A DNA stretch of 64,000 nt from Metapseudomonas resinovorans DSM 21078 (GCF_000423545.1 NZ_AUIE01000013.1:118475-182474), one strand, 5' to 3'. Shown: positions 46,938-57,846, numbered from the stretch's first letter. Translations and numbers: made by a program. Notes: generated from the letters alone by a model not told the origin.

Positions 46938-47726
46938 ATGCTGATCGATACCCACAACCATCTGGACTTCCCCGACTTCGACGCCGATCGCAGCGGCGTG
47001 CTGGCGCGTTGTCGCGCCCTGGGCGTGCGGCGCCAGGTCCTGCTCGGGGTGTTCCGTGACAACTGGCAGCGGGTCTGGGACCTGGCCAATTCCGGCGACG
47101 ATTTCTGCACCGCCTTCGGCCTGCACCCGGTCTATCTGGCACAGCACCGGGACGAGCATGTGGCGGAACTGCGCCAGTGGCTGGCGCGGCACGCGGGCCA
47201 CCCGAAGCTCTGCGCCGTAGGGGAGATCGGCCTGGATTATTTCGTCCCCGAACTGGACCGCGACGAACAACAGCGACTGTTCGAGGCCCAGCTGGCCCTG
47301 GCACAGGAGTTCGAGCTGCCGCCGTTGCTGCATGTACGGCGCAGCCATGCGGCCGTGATCGCCACGCTGAAGCGTTTTCGCCTCAAGCGCGCCGGCATCA
47401 TCCACGCCTTCGCCGGCAGCGCCGAAGAGGCAAAGGAATACCGCAAACTGGGCTTCCGCCTGGGCCTCGGCGGCGCCCCCACCTGGCCCCAGGCCAACCG
47501 CCTGCGCAAGGTGGTGGCGCAGCTGCCGCTGGAAGACATCGTGCTGGAAACCGACTCGCCGGACATGGCGCCGGCCATGCACCCCTATGGGCGCAACAGC
47601 CCGGAGTTCCTGCCGGATATCTGCGCGGCCCTGGCCGCAATCCGCGGCGTTACACCCGAGGAACTGGCCGCGGCCAGCACGCGTAACGCCTGCGAGGTGT
47701 TTGGCTGGAAGGATTTGCAGGGGTGA
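46938..47726 (+). CDS. TatD-family metal-dependent hydrolase
   Basis: 262 residues from the ATG at 46938 (MLIDTHNHLDFPDFDADR), which matches the family start; the frame is open further upstream without support. Metal ligands are visible in DTHNHLD, GEIGLDYF, LLHVRRSH, IHAFAGS and ETDSPDMAP. TatD proteins are 3'-5' DNA/RNA exonucleases or related phosphohydrolases. The gene belongs to the YjjV-like subgroup by sequence flavour. It is divergent from the fusion gene, with a 229-base gap. Confidence 0.88.
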   Translation: MLIDTHNHLDFPDFDADRSGVLARCRALGVRRQVLLGVFRDNWQRVWDLANSGDDFCTAFGLHPVYLAQHRDEHVAELRQWLARHAGHPKLCAVGEIGLDYFVPELDRDEQQRLFEAQLALAQEFELPPLLHVRRSHAAVIATLKRFRLKRAGIIHAFAGSAEEAKEYRKLGFRLGLGGAPTWPQANRLRKVVAQLPLEDIVLETDSPDMAPAMHPYGRNSPEFLPDICAALAAIRGVTPEELAAASTRNACEVFGWKDLQG

Positions 47727-47797
47727 GCATTATTGCTTTCTGGCGGCGAATGAATTGGCGATGTCTGCATGACGTGTTGCAAGCAGCTGCAGTGCCC

Positions 47798-47852
47798 GTA
47801 GGAGCTGGCTTGCCAGCGAATGGCCCCGATTCGCTGGCAAGCCAGCTCCTAC
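47798..47852. repeat. REPIN within a larger composite repeat (about 47745-47852)
   Basis: GTAGGAGCTGGCTTGCCAGCGAA and TTCGCTGGCAAGCCAGCTCCTAC are perfect mirror images. The preceding 50 bases (GATGTCTGCATGACGTGTTG and GCAGTGCCC) match the unit at 27212-27302. Confidence 0.85.
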
Positions 47853-47926
47853 AAGTCTCCTGGACCTCTCGCAACGGCTAAGAATGAATTCGCCCCCACA
47901 GGGAACCCATCAGCCAAACATGAAAA

Positions 47927-47946
47927 AACCCGCCAATTGGCGGGTT
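47927..47946 (-). terminator. Rho-independent terminator of the chemoreceptor gene
   Basis: AACCCGCC-AATT-GGCGGGTT is followed by TTTTCA on the minus strand, 18 bases past the stop. Confidence 0.88.
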
Positions 47947-47964
47947 GTTTCATTGGGTCGAACC

Positions 47965-49995
47965 TCAGACGCGGAACGCGCCAATCAGTTGCTTGAGCTG
48001 CGCCACCTGGCCGGACAGCTCGCGGCTGGCCCGCTCGGTCTGGCTCGCACCGTCGGCCGTGCGCTCACCGGCATGGTTGATCTCGACGATGTTCTGGTCG
48101 ATATCGTGGGCCACGGCGGTCTGCTGCTCAGCTGCGGCGGCAATCTGCTGGTTCTGGTCGACGATCATGCCCACCGCACCGAGGATGTTCTCCAGCGCCG
48201 CCTGCACCTTGCCAGACTGGCTGACCGTGCCATCGGCCATCTGGTGGCTGGCGTTCATCGCCTTCACGGCAGCACCGACGCCCCCCTGCAGCTTGATGAT
48301 CATCTGCTCGATTTCCTCGGTGGACTGCTGGGTGCGCTTGGCCAAGGTCCGTACTTCGTCGGCCACCACGGCAAAGCCGCGGCCTTGCTCACCCGCCCGG
48401 GCGGCTTCGATCGCCGCGTTAAGCGCCAGCAGGTTGGTCTGCTCGGCGATGCCCTTGATCACTTCCAGCACACGACTGATCGAGGCGCTGTCGGCGGCCA
48501 ACTGGTTGATCACGCTCACCGACTGGTCGATCTCGCTGGCCAGGCGCTCGATGCTGCCCAGTTGGGACTCCACCAGGGCGCGGCCACTGACGGTTTCCTG
48601 ATTCACGCTCTGCGCACTGTCCACTGCCGCAGCGGCGCTGCGCGCCACCTCCTGTGCGGTGGCCGACATCTCGTTCATGGCCGTGGCGACCTGTTCGATC
48701 TGGCTGCGCTGCCCGGCCACGGCCTGATTGCTTTCACCGGAGACCTGCTCCACGCGGCCGGCCTGGCGCTCCACCTCGGCCACGGTATGGCCCACCAGCT
48801 CGATCAGGTCATGGATCTTCGCCACGGTGCCGTTGAACACCTGGCCGAGCTCGCCCAGTTCATCGCGGCTTTCGGCACGGAAGCTGACGGTCATGTCGCC
48901 GCCGGCGACCTGGTCCATCACCTTGCCCAGGCTCTTCAGGGTGGTACGCGTGGAGACGTAGAAGCCGCTGTAGAGGTAGACAATGGCGAGGAACACCACC
49001 AGCAGGGCCACCACCAGCAGCACGGTCTGCACGCGCTTTTCGGCCAGGCGTTTTTCCAGCTCGGCCTTGAGGAAGGCCAGTGAGCCGTCATTGAGCTGAT
49101 AGGTCTTTTCCAGCGACGCCGTCACCTGGTCATAAAACTGCTGCCAGGGCGTGTCGAGGGTGTCGGCCATGATCACCTTGTCCTCGAACAGCGTGGCGCT
49201 CTGCTTGATGGTGTCGCGACTGGCGGCGGTCAGACCATCCAGCGCCTGGTGACCGCGCGGACTGCCGTCGAGGGCATCGGCGATCTTCAGGCCGTACTCG
49301 GCATTGAGCTTGTCCAGGTCCAGCAGCAAGTCGTCCAGCTTGGTGCTGGCCGCCGAATTGAGGAAACCCTGGCCGAGCGAATAGGCGCCTATGGCGCGCC
49401 CCTTGCCGATGGCCATGGTCACTTGCGGAGTGGTGGAGGTGACCAGTTCGGTGATCTGGCGCACGTCGGCCTGGTCGTCCTGGCTGAGACCGGCCTGGGC
49501 GGCGACGAACTTGATGAAGACCTGAGCGTTGCCCAGCAGCTTCTCGATCATCGCGCTCTTGCTCTGCAGGGAGGTTTCGCCCTTGGCAGCCTGCAAGGCC
49601 GTGATCAGCTCATCGCGCTTGGTGTTGAAGGCTTCGACCTGTTCAGCCTCGGACACCACCGGAGCCAGGCCCTGAAGGGTCGAAAGCAACTCCTGTTCAA
49701 GCGCAGTGACGCGCTTTTCCAGGTCCCCGGCCTGCCCCGACTGACCGATCATCGAGTTGATCATGACCAGGTCGTTCAGGCTCTCCAGGTTGCGGCGCAC
49801 ATGCAGGCTGGCACCCAACAGGTCGAGGCTCTGCAGTTCGGAGCGGGTACTGACGAATTGTCGGTAGGAGTCGCGCACCAGGTAGAAGTTGGTGATCAAC
49901 ATCGGCAGGAAGAACAGAACACTGATCAGACTGAACTTCATCCCGAAACTGAGGCGGTTCATCAGCGCGATGGCAGGATACAACAGGGTCTTCAC
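47965..49995 (-). CDS. Methyl-accepting chemotaxis protein
   Basis: 676 residues from a GTG at 49995, with AGGAG seven bases upstream. A first membrane helix ([22 protein letters not shown]) is followed by a large periplasmic helical sensor of about 300 residues, a second helix ([26 protein letters not shown]), a HAMP domain ([17 protein letters not shown]) and a signalling domain with the hairpin tip [43 protein letters not shown]. The ligand is unknown. It lies between tatD and ampE, as PA4520 does near speC and ampE in P. aeruginosa (from memory). Confidence 0.93.
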   Translation of the reverse strand: MKTLLYPAIALMNRLSFGMKFSLISVLFFLPMLITNFYLVRDSYRQFVSTRSELQSLDLLGASLHVRRNLESLNDLVMINSMIGQSGQAGDLEKRVTALEQELLSTLQGLAPVVSEAEQVEAFNTKRDELITALQAAKGETSLQSKSAMIEKLLGNAQVFIKFVAAQAGLSQDDQADVRQITELVTSTTPQVTMAIGKGRAIGAYSLGQGFLNSAASTKLDDLLLDLDKLNAEYGLKIADALDGSPRGHQALDGLTAASRDTIKQSATLFEDKVIMADTLDTPWQQFYDQVTASLEKTYQLNDGSLAFLKAELEKRLAEKRVQTVLLVVALLVVFLAIVYLYSGFYVSTRTTLKSLGKVMDQVAGGDMTVSFRAESRDELGELGQVFNGTVAKIHDLIELVGHTVAEVERQAGRVEQVSGESNQAVAGQRSQIEQVATAMNEMSATAQEVARSAAAAVDSAQSVNQETVSGRALVESQLGSIERLASEIDQSVSVINQLAADSASISRVLEVIKGIAEQTNLLALNAAIEAARAGEQGRGFAVVADEVRTLAKRTQQSTEEIEQMIIKLQGGVGAAVKAMNASHQMADGTVSQSGKVQAALENILGAVGMIVDQNQQIAAAAEQQTAVAHDIDQNIVEINHAGERTADGASQTERASRELSGQVAQLKQLIGAFRV

Positions 49996-50248
49996 GAGAC
50001 GTCTCCTGTTCTCATTTATTGTTATGGGCGCGCTCTGATCGGCTGACAGGATGTGGCCAGGGCCTCGCAGCATCCCCACGCTGCTTGGCGATCGCCGGGA
50101 TCAGTCAGATGCTTCTGTGAGCAATGTCCGAAAATTCTGGCGCGCTCATCTGTGTACCCGATATCGGCAGGAGTTTCTGTAACTAAAGGTTAATCAAGGC
50201 GGGACCCGCCCGACGGCAGCGCCGGGCGGGCGGGCGGTGAAGCAGAAC

Positions 50249-51085
50249 TCAGAACAGCAGGGCCCAGACGGCGAAACCGGCGTACCAGAGCACCGCAGCG
50301 CGAACCAGCAGTTGCCAGAGGGCATCCAGCGTTGCCACCCCGGCGTCACCCGTGGCGGGCTCCGGCAGTTCGGCAGCAGCGCGGCCGGCCAGCTCGATGT
50401 AGCGCTGAGCCGGGATCTCCCAGCTCAGCAGTTCGTGAAGCAGCACGCGGCTGACCCCGACGAAATTCCCCACCAGCGAGAAACTGGCTGCCAGCACCCG
50501 TACCGGCAGCCAGTCGAAGGCGTGGCGAATCATCGCCGCTTGCTCACGCAATGCCGGCGTGCCGGCTTTCTCGGAAGCCAACGCGAGCAAGCGGTAGGCC
50601 AGGGCCGCCACCGGGCCGAGCAGCGCGTACCAGAAGATCACCGCGAAGAAGCCCTGATAGGCCTGCCAGAGCTGATAGCCCTGCACCTGCTGCAGGAGAT
50701 CGTCGCTCTCATCCGCCTCCAGGCCGAGGTCGCGTTCGGCGACGTGATAGGCACCCTGGGTATCGCCACGCCGCCAGGCATCGCGGAAGGGCCCCAGATC
50801 GGCCAGCACATCGCCGCGCCCCAGGCTGTAGATGATCACCAGCAAATGCACCGGCAGGGCCATCCAGCCATAGGCCAACGGCTCCAGCGCCAGCAGCACC
50901 AGCGCCAGGAGCACCAGGGGCAGCAGCACCAGTAACGCGAGGATCGCCCAGGGGCGCTCGCTTAAGCGCGGGTTGGCTTCGGCCTTGGCCAGCTCACGCA
51001 GCCAGAAGCCGTCCTGCTGGATATGCCGGCGCCAGGCGGAGAATTTCTCGATCCAGAGCACCAACAACAACACCAGAAAATACAT
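50249..51085 (-). CDS. ampE: AmpE inner membrane protein
   Basis: 278 residues with about four membrane helices, starting MYFLVLLLVLWIEKFSAWRRHIQQDGFW. It belongs to the AmpE/CobD-like family (SLGRGDVLADLGPFRDAWRRGD; FFAVIFWYALLGPVAALAYRLLALA; FDWLPVRVLAASFSLVGNF). It lies 15 bases after ampD, the usual ampDE order. AmpE is a membrane protein associated with beta-lactamase regulation; its mechanism is unclear. Confidence 0.9.
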   Translation of the reverse strand: MYFLVLLLVLWIEKFSAWRRHIQQDGFWLRELAKAEANPRLSERPWAILALLVLLPLVLLALVLLALEPLAYGWMALPVHLLVIIYSLGRGDVLADLGPFRDAWRRGDTQGAYHVAERDLGLEADESDDLLQQVQGYQLWQAYQGFFAVIFWYALLGPVAALAYRLLALASEKAGTPALREQAAMIRHAFDWLPVRVLAASFSLVGNFVGVSRVLLHELLSWEIPAQRYIELAGRAAAELPEPATGDAGVATLDALWQLLVRAAVLWYAGFAVWALLF

Positions 51086-51100
51086 GGGTCCCTCCTCGTT

Positions 51101-51649
51101 CTATCGTGCGAGCGCGCCACGCAGGCGCGCCCAATCGAATGCAGGCCCGGGATCGGTCTTGCGCCCCGGGGCGATATCGCTATGACCGCAAATGCGCTCC
51201 GGCGTGATGGCCGGATAGGCAAGACGCAGCTGTTCCACCAATGCGATCAGCGCAGCGTACTGAGGTTCCGTGAACGGCAGATCATCGGTGCCTTCCAGTT
51301 CGATTCCCAGGGAAAAGTCGTTGCAGTTGTCCCGCCCCTCGAACAGGGAAACGCCCGCGTGCCACGCGCGCTCATTGCAAGAGACGAACTGGGTGACGGC
51401 GCCATTGCGCTCGATGAGGAAATGCGCGGATACCCGGAGGTCGCGAATGCCCTCGAAGTAGGGATGCTCGGCGGGGTCGAGGCGGTTCTGGAAGAACGCC
51501 TGCACCTTCCCCGTACCGAACTGCGCGGGCGGCAGGCTGATGTTGTGGATCACCAGCAGGGAAACTTCCCCCTGCGGGCGGTTATTGAAGTTGGGCGATG
51601 GGCAGTGGCTGATGCCCTGGCACCAACCGGATGCGGGGTCCAGCTGCAT
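51101..51649 (-). CDS. ampD: 1,6-anhydro-N-acetylmuramyl-L-alanine amidase AmpD
   Basis: 182 residues from the ATG at 51649 (MQLDPASGWCQGISHCPSPNF) with AAGGAG; the longer frame to 51781 is REPIN and intergenic sequence. Zinc ligands are in LLVIHNISLPP, the middle His in NERAWHAGVS, and the Asp of CGHSDIAPGRKTDPGPAF. Cytoplasmic AmpD cleaves the stem peptide from recycled anhydro-muropeptides, and its loss derepresses AmpC beta-lactamase through AmpR. All key residues are intact. Confidence 0.95.
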   Translation of the reverse strand: MQLDPASGWCQGISHCPSPNFNNRPQGEVSLLVIHNISLPPAQFGTGKVQAFFQNRLDPAEHPYFEGIRDLRVSAHFLIERNGAVTQFVSCNERAWHAGVSLFEGRDNCNDFSLGIELEGTDDLPFTEPQYAALIALVEQLRLAYPAITPERICGHSDIAPGRKTDPGPAFDWARLRGALAR

Positions 51650-51742
51650 GTCGGCTCCTTGGTCTGCCGCCCACTTTAGGCGCAGTGGAGCCATTTTAGC
51701 GAGTGGCGGGACAGGGAGCGGCAATTGCCTCTGTTTTGAATG

Positions 51743-51815
51743 TGCAGGATGGGTGAACACGGAGCGATACCCATCGACCACACGCGATGGGTATCGCAGG
51801 CTCCACCCATCCTAC
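51743..51815. repeat. REPIN (GCAGGATGGGTG type)
   Basis: GCAGGATGGGTGAACACGGAGC and GCAGGCTCCACCCATCCTAC with internal GCGATACCCATCG / CGATGGGTATCGC arms form a long interrupted inverted repeat between ampD and the DUF1631 gene. Confidence 0.8.
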
Positions 51816-51833
51816 TGAAACGTGCTGTCGAGC

Positions 51834-54107
51834 TCAGGCGCCCTTGAGCCGACGCAGGTTGCCGATCACCGATTCCAGCGCGCGGTCGAACAGCAGGGCA
51901 TCGTCCAGCAGGCGGATCGCATTGCGGCGGAACTCCACGGCCAGGCCCATGCGGGTCTTTTCCAGCACTTTCATGCCGGTGCGGTTGACGAAGATGTACT
52001 TGCCCGTGGGCTTGATCAGCGCCGCCAGCTTGCAGCGCAGCTTGTGCTCGTCGTCTTCCTGGAACTCGACCCAGCTCCCCACGCGAAGGCTGTCGACAAA
52101 GCCAAGGGCCTCGTCATCATCCGCCAGGGAAACTTCAGGCTCCTGTACTTGAGGCTCGCCGGGGGCGACCAGGACGATTTCTTCCACGACCGCCACCATG
52201 GCCGGCGCAGACTCATCCTCCGGCTCGGCGTCGTCCGGCAGGTCAAGCAACGGCGGCGGCGATTCCAGACCGTCGTCAGCAACCACTTCCACCGGCTCGG
52301 GCTTGCGGAAACGCTGGAAGGCCTGAACGTGCAGGGTCTCCAGTTGGCTGAAGAATTCGCTGGTGGAGAAGGGATCGAACGCGGCGCTGGCCAGGCCATC
52401 GCGCAGGGACTTGAGCAGCCCCGGCACCAGCTCCAGCAAGCGTGCACGGGCTTCCGGCGCATCGTGGGACTCCACGCTCCAGATCAGGTCGTCCATGGTC
52501 TGCAGGGCGGATTGCCATTCGGCCGACTCAACACCGTGCTTGAGGCAGCTCAGCAACAGCACCTTGCTCCAGGCTTCCTGCAGCAGGCGCACCACCACTT
52601 CCGGCAGGGTGCGGCCCAGCAGGCGCTGGTTGAGCGCGTCTTCCACCTGCCTGCGAGCCAGTTCGGCCTTGGCGCGGCCTTCTTCGGCATCCCGCGTGCG
52701 CTGTTCCAGCAGCTCGCTGCGGCGGCGCTCGTCACCGGCATAGGCCAGGAACTCGGCGAGCAGCTCCGAGAAAATCGCCGGGTCGTCGACGAAATCGTTC
52801 AGCAGGCGCTGCACCACCTGCTCGATGCGATGGTAGAGACTGTCGCGCTGGGCTTCGTCCTGCTCTACCCAACCAAGGGCGGCAGAAGCGATCTCGTTGA
52901 GCAGGCGGCGAGCCGGGTGGCTGCCACGGCTGAAGAAGGTCTTGTCCAACAGCGCGACCTTGAGCATCGGAATCTGCATGCGGCCGATGAGGGCCTTGAG
53001 CGAATCCGGCAGGGTGCGGTCGTCGAGGATGAACTCGAAGAGCATGGACACCAGGTTGATGACATCATCGTCGACCTGTCCGACCACCCGCGCCCGACCG
53101 CTGCGGGCGCTGGCACGAGTGAGCAGCTGGTCGAGGCTCATCCGCAGGTCGTAGTCATCGTTGTGTTGCTGAGGCAGGTGCTGCTGCAGATGCGACAACA
53201 GGCGCATCAGGTCGAGGCTGCTGACCGGAACCGCATCGGCAGGGTGCTCCCGGCGCGGCAATGCCGTGCCGCGTACCTGCGACAGCAAATCCTGAAGCAC
53301 GCCAAAGATTTCCTGCACGCCCTCTTCGGTCACTTGGCCACCGCCAGCCGCGTTACCGGGCTGGGCTTGGCGCCCCGTGGCGCTGGAGCGCTCCGCCTGG
53401 CGCCGCGCCGGTGCCGAGCGCAGGTCCGGAAGCACGCCGGCGGTGACCAGCTGCTGGTTGGCTTCGGCGTACACCTGGTCCAGCTCGGTGAGGACGTACT
53501 TCTCGAACAGCTTGAGGATGATCAGCTTGACCTTGATCTCCACCCCGAGGCTACGGCATGCGTCGAGGAAGGCCTCGCACAGCGGGCGCGGCCCCAGCGG
53601 GTTGGATTTGTCTTCGATCTTCTTGCTGACAAGGGTGTTGAAACGCGCAGTGAGATGGCCGAGGGCAATGCCGTCGCGACTCATCACCTTGGCAACCATG
53701 GCGTCCAGCGCCACGGCTTCCTCGAGTTCGTCGTTCTGCACCAGAGACAAACTGTCGAAAGACACCGCATCCAGCTGCGGCGCCTTGCCCACCTCATATT
53801 GATTGAGCGAAGAGAACGACTCGGAGACCTTCTGCAGGAACGTCCGCTCGATGCTCTTGCGCTTCAGCCGCAGGTCGCGCATCGCCTCGAAGAAGGCATT
53901 CTGCTCGGCATTGCTGGTGGCGCGGTCCGCCATCTCGAAGAGGGTGTCGTCCGCATTGTCGAACAGCGCCTGAAGCGTCTGCTTCAGCTGCAGGGCGACT
54001 TTGTCGCGCACCTGGATCAAGGCCACGGGCAGCCTTCCTACCGGCGAGGTTGGCGATTGCTGGGTGGCCCCCTTGTTCAGCGGCACCACCTTAGCGTCGG
54101 TCTGCAT
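51834..54107 (-). CDS. DUF1631 family protein
   Basis: 757 residues from the ATG at 54107, which has GGGAGG six bases upstream; the preceding GTG was rejected. It is a long, mostly helical, charged cytoplasmic protein of the DUF1631 family. The C-terminal 120 residues (LRVGSWVEFQEDDEHKLRCKLAALIKPTGKYIFVNRTGMKVLEKTR) look like a PilZ-like barrel, but I do not see the RxxxR and D/NxSxxG c-di-GMP motifs clearly. It is preceded by an acidic Pro/Glu-rich linker. The same gene (PA4523) stands between ampD and nadC in P. aeruginosa, from memory. Function unknown. Confidence 0.8.
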   Translation of the reverse strand: MQTDAKVVPLNKGATQQSPTSPVGRLPVALIQVRDKVALQLKQTLQALFDNADDTLFEMADRATSNAEQNAFFEAMRDLRLKRKSIERTFLQKVSESFSSLNQYEVGKAPQLDAVSFDSLSLVQNDELEEAVALDAMVAKVMSRDGIALGHLTARFNTLVSKKIEDKSNPLGPRPLCEAFLDACRSLGVEIKVKLIILKLFEKYVLTELDQVYAEANQQLVTAGVLPDLRSAPARRQAERSSATGRQAQPGNAAGGGQVTEEGVQEIFGVLQDLLSQVRGTALPRREHPADAVPVSSLDLMRLLSHLQQHLPQQHNDDYDLRMSLDQLLTRASARSGRARVVGQVDDDVINLVSMLFEFILDDRTLPDSLKALIGRMQIPMLKVALLDKTFFSRGSHPARRLLNEIASAALGWVEQDEAQRDSLYHRIEQVVQRLLNDFVDDPAIFSELLAEFLAYAGDERRRSELLEQRTRDAEEGRAKAELARRQVEDALNQRLLGRTLPEVVVRLLQEAWSKVLLLSCLKHGVESAEWQSALQTMDDLIWSVESHDAPEARARLLELVPGLLKSLRDGLASAAFDPFSTSEFFSQLETLHVQAFQRFRKPEPVEVVADDGLESPPPLLDLPDDAEPEDESAPAMVAVVEEIVLVAPGEPQVQEPEVSLADDDEALGFVDSLRVGSWVEFQEDDEHKLRCKLAALIKPTGKYIFVNRTGMKVLEKTRMGLAVEFRRNAIRLLDDALLFDRALESVIGNLRRLKGA

Positions 54108-55273
<1,166 letters not shown>

Positions 55274-55387
55274 ATCCCACCTCGCCGAACCCCGGGCGTT
55301 GCCATGCGCCCCGGGCAAGGCTATGGTGCGACCGTCCTGGCAAATTCCAGGACCGGGCGTCGCGGCCCGAAATGCAAAAGGCGCACA

Positions 55388-55420
55388 AGCGCCGACCATC
55401 CGATTGCCGGCGCTTTTTTG
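55388..55420 (+). terminator. Rho-independent terminator downstream of nadC
   Basis: AGCGCCG and CGGCGCT pair across a 13-base loop and are followed by TTTTTTG. It is 115 bases past the nadC stop and 180 bases before the next small frame, where transcription may be attenuated. Confidence 0.7.
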
Positions 55421-55571
55421 TGCCTGCAACGTCGTGTCATGGCGGCTGTGCGCGGGAGACCGAAAGGTCTGCCGGGTTCCTTTTGCCCCGGTCCGCGAAC
55501 CCGTGCACAGCTGCCACCCAAATCGTTTCGCGGCGATTCGTGGCAGCTCCCAAGCAAAAGGAGCTTTGACC

Positions 55572-55646
55572 ATGCACAACCGCATACCTGCAAGGAATGC
55601 ACGCACCTCCACCCCGAATCAAAAGACTGCTGGAGGTGGACAATGA
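55572..55646 (+). CDS. 24-codon ORF coupled to the next gene; phage Ash/Icd-like leader (tentative)
   Basis: ATG at 55572 with AAAGGAG upstream encodes MHNRIPARNARTSTPNQKTA followed by GGGQ and ends at TGA 55644-55646, overlapping the next ATG (ATGA). The frame is open back to 55299. The upstream stretch in an adjacent frame reads VMAAVRGRPKGLPGSFCPGP, and the C-terminal NQKTAGGGQ resembles the phage Ash/Icd-like (host-division inhibitor) families as I remember them. Which frame or frames are really translated is unclear. I would treat this as a small phage-derived module. Confidence 0.35.
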   Translation: MHNRIPARNARTSTPNQKTAGGGQ

Positions 55647-55870
55647 ACACCTTCGCCCGCATCGCCGACCTCCAGGGCGACCGCCTCCTGACGGCCAGCT
55701 ACGCCCTCAACACCATCGCCGATCTGCTGGGCTGCGACGGCCTCGAACACCACCTGAGCGACAACGACCTGAAAGGCCTGCACCACGCTGTCAAGGCCAT
55801 CTCGGACCTGATGAAGTGCTCGGCCATGGACCTGTACAACGTTGCGGAAAAAGTGGGCAGAAAAGACTGA
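55643..55870 (+). CDS. Small hypothetical protein (75 aa), phage-like module
   Basis: 75 residues, starting MNTFARIADLQGDRLLTASY, with TGGAGG upstream and ATGA overlap with the 24-codon frame. It is predicted to be mainly helical, with two Cys residues and no signal peptide or membrane segment. Similar short proteins occur in Pseudomonas prophage-type contexts in my recollection, but I cannot name a family. It is followed by an intrinsic terminator and tRNA-Thr. Position next to a tRNA fits a leftover of an integrated element. Confidence 0.6.
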   Translation: MNTFARIADLQGDRLLTASYALNTIADLLGCDGLEHHLSDNDLKGLHHAVKAISDLMKCSAMDLYNVAEKVGRKD

Positions 55871-55920
55871 GAAGCGAGCGGCCCGCCGCCACGCAGCGAG
55901 CAAAGCCGCGAAAAACAAAA

Positions 55921-55950
55921 AGCCCCGCAGAACCTGCGGGGCTTTTTGTT
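55921..55950. terminator. Bidirectional terminator between the small gene and tRNA-Thr
   Basis: AGCCCCGCAG-AAC-CTGCGGGGCT has a T-run (TTTTTGTT) on the plus side and AAAAACAAAA, giving a T-run on the minus side. It can end both the small gene and the leftward tRNA transcript. Confidence 0.88.
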
Positions 55951-55957
55951 TGGATCA

Positions 55958-56033
55958 TGGTGCCGGTAAGAGGAATCGAACCCCCGACCTTCTCATTACG
56001 AATGAGCTGCTCTACCGACTGAGCTACACCGGC
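55958..56033 (-). tRNA. tRNA-Thr (anticodon CGT)
   Basis: The 76-base gene includes an encoded CCA. The acceptor stem GCCGGTG pairs with TACCGGC (one G-T wobble). The anticodon arm CTCATTCGTAATGAG places CGT in the loop, and the T-arm is GGGGGTTCGATTCCTC. In Pseudomonas a tRNA-Thr is found at this place next to pilA. Confidence 0.97.
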
Positions 56034-56102
56034 GGCGGCTGAAGGCTAGCACTACTGGTTATGCCAATCAATCGTAACCTACGCGAAAGGGCTGCCGCCT
56101 GC

Positions 56103-57803
56103 TTACTTTGAACATTCCGCAGGAATATCCAGTCGATAATAATCAACGCCCGGGAAACCCGCCCTCCGATCAGACTCTATTTTATCAATGTAATCATCCG
56201 CCACATCTGGCCAGTGATAGCGAATCCGAGCTTTAAGATAGGTATCCGGTAACTCGGGATACGCCGCATATCTCGACTTAAGCACGCTTGCGGTCAGATC
56301 AAACTTTCCATCCGCCAGAGCCATCAGCGCCACGCGTTCCAAATAGGGATACAAAGGCTCTCGCTGGGCCATGTACATGGCTTGGCACAACTTGTAACCC
56401 GCCTCCGGCCCCCCATCGGGAATCAGGTACTCGATTAGCAATCTGTCCGCCGACCAGGCCAACGCGGGATTCAGGCTCACTGAGAGCAAGTCCACCATTC
56501 GATCAACATTCACCTTCATTTGCCGATCAACGGTTCGGTAACCAAGCGTCCGGGTGTAATCGTAGGAAACTAGGATTAGTACCATCAATGCGAGCCCAGC
56601 TCCCAGCCTGATGGAAGCTGCCTTGTGCCCACCCGCGCTACCCATCCTGGCCAAACCGACAAGGGCTACGAACAGAAGCAAGAAATTCATGTACCACAAT
56701 GGATACTCGAGAAGACTGTGCACTACGAGGAAGATCAAGCAGATCGCAAAGCACACCCTGTCCAGATCAGCGCGAAGTGCAACGTACAGCATCCTCGCAC
56801 CCAACAGAATCCCAATAATCAGCAGGGGAACTGCTAGAAAGCCGAACTCGACCAAGAACTGCATCACGATACTATGAGAATGCGACCAGGTAATCGGACT
56901 CCCCACTCCCGCATCCAACTGATACACGAAGCTGGCCTGTGCATAGTTCCCAAAACCAACCCCTAGGGGATGGTCCATCAGTATTCGCAATCCTTTGAGC
57001 CACTCCCCCACCCTTGGCGCGTCACCAGCAATGGTTATCCGCGAGGCCCCGCCCTCGCCACCGAAAAGGGAAATGAACTGGAATGCGACCAAGGCGATTA
57101 GGAAGCTCAAAAAAAGAAAGGAGAAGCGCTCCAGCTGGCGTTCCGCCGGCCGCCCCCGTCTCAACCAAGCCAACACAAGCACAACGACAAGGGCATCGAG
57201 CAGCACCATCCTCGACCCTGCGATGGCCAGCAAGAATGCGGTAACAGCCAATGCCCCAACAACTAGCCAGCTTTTAATGGCATAGCGAACAGCCACTGCA
57301 CACAAAACGCAGGAAAAAATTAATAAATACGTAGAATAAAGATTCCTCTGAGCAAGGTTCCCATAAACCCTCCCGGAAGAATGGATGAACACGTTACCGG
57401 ACCACGCAGTAACTTCAAAGTATTGCGCCAATCCGATCAGAACGGATACACCACCGCCACATAAAATCCCGGACTGCATACCCAGCGAGAAACGCTCTTG
57501 TGAAACGGTACCAAGGGCTTCAATTCCAGCCAGAAAAAAAGCGAAGAACATAATCACCAGAGCCGGAAGCACCCATACGTCATAATAATATGAGCGCATG
57601 ACAAATCCGGAGATCAGCATCAACATCGAAATCAACAACAGCAACAGACAGTCACGCCCGAAGCTAAACTTTCGAAAACCAAAAACAAGTGCCAGAAGAG
57701 CCAACCCAATCGCAGCAGCGTCAGGAAAGAAGTCACCATTCGGAAAATACCTGAATGGCAATATGAACGGCACACTTGAAATTAGAAGCCCTAAACCAAA
57801 CAA
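56103..57803 (-). CDS. PglL-like O-oligosaccharyltransferase (putative pilin glycosylation ligase)
   Basis: 566 residues from a TTG at 57803 preceded by GGGGG. Eleven or more membrane helices. The PglL_A-type motif is RVYGNLAQRNLYSTYLLI, and the Wzy_C region has the large loop with ITWSHSHSIVMQFLVEFGF (conserved His and Glu). A soluble helical C-terminal domain of about 150 residues follows (Wzy_C_2-like). Located directly after pilA on the same strand, it probably attaches a lipid-linked glycan to PilA. It replaces the TfpO/PilO-type gene found here in group I P. aeruginosa strains. The gene is strikingly A/T-rich. Confidence 0.82.
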   Translation of the reverse strand: MFGLGLLISSVPFILPFRYFPNGDFFPDAAAIGLALLALVFGFRKFSFGRDCLLLLLISMLMLISGFVMRSYYYDVWVLPALVIMFFAFFLAGIEALGTVSQERFSLGMQSGILCGGGVSVLIGLAQYFEVTAWSGNVFIHSSGRVYGNLAQRNLYSTYLLIFSCVLCAVAVRYAIKSWLVVGALAVTAFLLAIAGSRMVLLDALVVVLVLAWLRRGRPAERQLERFSFLFLSFLIALVAFQFISLFGGEGGASRITIAGDAPRVGEWLKGLRILMDHPLGVGFGNYAQASFVYQLDAGVGSPITWSHSHSIVMQFLVEFGFLAVPLLIIGILLGARMLYVALRADLDRVCFAICLIFLVVHSLLEYPLWYMNFLLLFVALVGLARMGSAGGHKAASIRLGAGLALMVLILVSYDYTRTLGYRTVDRQMKVNVDRMVDLLSVSLNPALAWSADRLLIEYLIPDGGPEAGYKLCQAMYMAQREPLYPYLERVALMALADGKFDLTASVLKSRYAAYPELPDTYLKARIRYHWPDVADDYIDKIESDRRAGFPGVDYYRLDIPAECSK

Positions 57804-57821
57804 GCTCTACCCCCAAAAAAT

Positions 57822-57846
57822 AAGGGCGGGATAATTCCCGCCCTTA
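57822..57846 (-). terminator. Terminator/attenuator after pilA
   Basis: TAAGGGCGGG-ATAATT-CCCGCCCTTA is followed on the minus strand by TTTTTTGGGGG. It separates pilA from the ligase gene and would give much more pilin than ligase transcript. Confidence 0.9.

Noticed and set aside
46709..47110. N-terminal extension of the aminotransferase-ATPase fusion
   Set aside because: The frame stays open to 47110, but the extra 134 residues are antisense to tatD and have no conserved character. The aminotransferase family start is at 46708.
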